NCBI GenBank assembly: GCA_017518025.1
Contig: JAFWWR010000257.1
Span: 1 to 14,557 of the forward strand
Length of the DNA stretch: 14,557 nt
Direction: 5' to 3'
Source of the DNA: Clostridia bacterium
Lineage (GTDB): Bacteria > Bacillota > Clostridia > Oscillospirales > CAG-272
A program made the position numbers and the translations under genes. Positions 13,692 through 14,557 of this stretch are shown here, one piece after another; position 1 is the first letter of the stretch, and every line of letters begins with the position of its first letter. The notes beneath the pieces were generated by a model. The model saw nothing but the letters and a program-made list of their open reading frames with translations. It was not told the DNA's origin and ran no database searches.

Positions 13692-13700
13692 ACCCGCGTA
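13675..13700 (+). promoter_or_regulatory. ECF (sigma-W-like) promoter overlapping the housekeeping promoter
   Basis: TGAAAC (13675-13680), then exactly 16 bases, then CGTA (13697-13700). This equals the consensus described for Bacillus subtilis sigma-W (TGAAAC-N16-CGTA). The predicted start would be near 13707, still upstream of the Shine-Dalgarno at 13715-13721. An ECF sigma gene lies about 2.3 kb upstream in the same window and is the natural candidate, but the specificity of that factor is unknown. Confidence 0.5.
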
Positions 13701-13729
13701 AGTACGCCTCGGTGAAAGGAGATCTTTTT

Positions 13730-14524
13730 ATGAAAAAGATTATTTCGGTTATCTCATTCGTTCTCGTTCTTGTGATGCTGGCGGGGCCTGCGGCGGCGTT
13801 CAAGGATTTCCCGGGAGAGGATCGTTATTATTCCGACGGAAGGTGGTGGTACTTTAATGAGTTTGTACCACAGTTCGGGTGGGAAGGATACCCGGACGGC
13901 ACTTTCAAGCCTGACAAGGTCATAACCCGCGCGGAGCTGGCAAGCTATCTTTATAAGCTGGGCGTTTCCGGTGTTTTTGAGTGGGGAGAAGCTAAATTCG
14001 GAAGAATCGAGCAGGTCAGAAAGTACAAAAACAATTTTTCCGACGTATCTCCGAAAAAGTGGTACTACAAAGCGGTCGTCTGGGCGTACGAATGCGGATT
14101 GGTCAACGGAGTGGGGTACGGGAAATTCGATCCCGATTCCACCGTTACGGTTTTTGAATACGCTCTTATTATGGAGCGGTTTTACGATGCGATGAGGACA
14201 GAACATTTTGCCGATGACATGAACGAGTTTGACTTCGAGTTGTCTACCGAGACTTTGGAAGGCGGAATAGGAAATTATATATCCTATGGCGATTATCCTG
14301 AATTCATCAGCGACGAAAGATGCGAAGATTTTTTGAGAGAGGCGATCCTTCTTGATCCTCCGGCGTGGTTTTTGAGAGAGACCGACTTTAAGGAGATCAT
14401 CAAACACGACATATGGATCGGAGGGGACCGCAAACATATCGATATGACGCGGTTCAGCCCCACGAGGGGAGAACTGTATAGGCATTCGCACGGGTATTAT
14501 GCGTCGAGTTACCCCAATTCTTAA
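13730..14524 (+). CDS. Small secreted SLH-repeat protein
   Basis: This 264-residue protein has a signal peptide (about 1-23, MKKIISVISFVLVLVMLAGPAAA) and is otherwise mostly SLH-like. Repeat 1 is about 36-76 (WWYFNEFVPQFGWEGYPDGTFKPDKVITRAELASYL, with the TRAE-type wall-binding motif). Repeat 2 is about 103-150 (FSDVSPKKWYYKAVVWAYECGLVNG), in which TRAE is replaced by VFEY. Repeat 3 (about 190-255) is degenerate, ending FSPTRGELYRHSHGYY. The protein may be a wall-bound surface component with no separate catalytic domain. I chose ATG 13730 because AAAGGAG at 13715-13721 is 8 bases upstream; the in-frame GTG 13712 overlaps that site. Its codons are visibly more A/T-rich than those of the upstream genes, including the CAP-SLH gene. 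It has its own elaborate promoter and is probably monocistronic. The window ends 33 bases after the stop. Confidence 0.88.
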   Translation: MKKIISVISFVLVLVMLAGPAAAFKDFPGEDRYYSDGRWWYFNEFVPQFGWEGYPDGTFKPDKVITRAELASYLYKLGVSGVFEWGEAKFGRIEQVRKYKNNFSDVSPKKWYYKAVVWAYECGLVNGVGYGKFDPDSTVTVFEYALIMERFYDAMRTEHFADDMNEFDFELSTETLEGGIGNYISYGDYPEFISDERCEDFLREAILLDPPAWFLRETDFKEIIKHDIWIGGDRKHIDMTRFSPTRGELYRHSHGYYASSYPNS

Positions 14525-14557
14525 ATAAAGGACATCAGATAAAAACAAGCCCGCTTG

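Noticed and set aside
14545..14557. Possible start of a terminator (CAAGC-CC-GCTTG) at the window end
   Set aside because: The sequence is cut off before any T-tract or longer arm can be seen, so the structure cannot be judged.

Overview
The window looks like part of the chromosome of a GC-rich anaerobic member of the Bacillota, probably class Clostridia and close to the gut Oscillospirales. The clues are protein families rather than a marker gene: S-layer homology (SLH) proteins, a CsaB-type pyruvyl transferase, a CAP-domain protein with three SLH repeats, an ECF sigma factor followed by a one-pass anti-sigma candidate, a YgiQ radical SAM protein, strong GGAGG-type ribosome binding sites and GC-rich codon use. 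I see no tRNA, rRNA, CRISPR array, transposase or phage gene. All recognised genes lie on the plus strand.

Layout. Positions 1-135 are the tail of an FAD-dependent oxidoreductase, closed by a strong terminator (151-178). A gene-free stretch of about 400 bases (136-532) holds that terminator, two repeat-like hairpin elements and an extended -10 promoter. From 533 to about 10777 there is one long run of co-oriented genes: a 980-residue secreted, membrane-anchored protein of unknown function; a PsbP-like lipoprotein; a NifS-type cysteine desulfurase; YgiQ; a fused glycosyltransferase/CsaB protein overlapping ygiQ by four bases; and a CAP-SLH protein ending at a clear terminator (10746-10777). 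A second run (10886-13493) encodes an ECF sigma factor, its likely membrane anti-sigma factor and an unusual radical SAM methylthiotransferase-like protein without a TRAM domain. Last comes a separately controlled small SLH protein (13730-14524), visibly richer in A/T than its neighbours.

How the genes may work together. In Gram-positive bacteria CsaB adds pyruvate to a secondary cell-wall polymer, and SLH domains bind that pyruvylated polymer. The GT4-CsaB fusion is 24 bases upstream of a CAP-SLH protein, and a second SLH protein lies further on, so the region looks like a cell-wall anchoring module with some of its clients. The desulfurase could supply sulfur for the iron-sulfur clusters of the two radical SAM enzymes. 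The ECF sigma/anti-sigma pair suggests envelope-stress control.

The most interesting spot is the control region before the last SLH gene (13616-13730). It contains two tandem near-identical 20-base units with a 21-base period, a 17-base near-palindrome between the -35 and -10 elements, a perfect extended -10 (TGT-TATAAT) and, overlapping it, TGAAAC-N16-CGTA. That last string equals the Bacillus sigma-W consensus, about 2.3 kb from an ECF sigma gene. I propose that the SLH gene is under dual (housekeeping plus ECF) and additional operator control.
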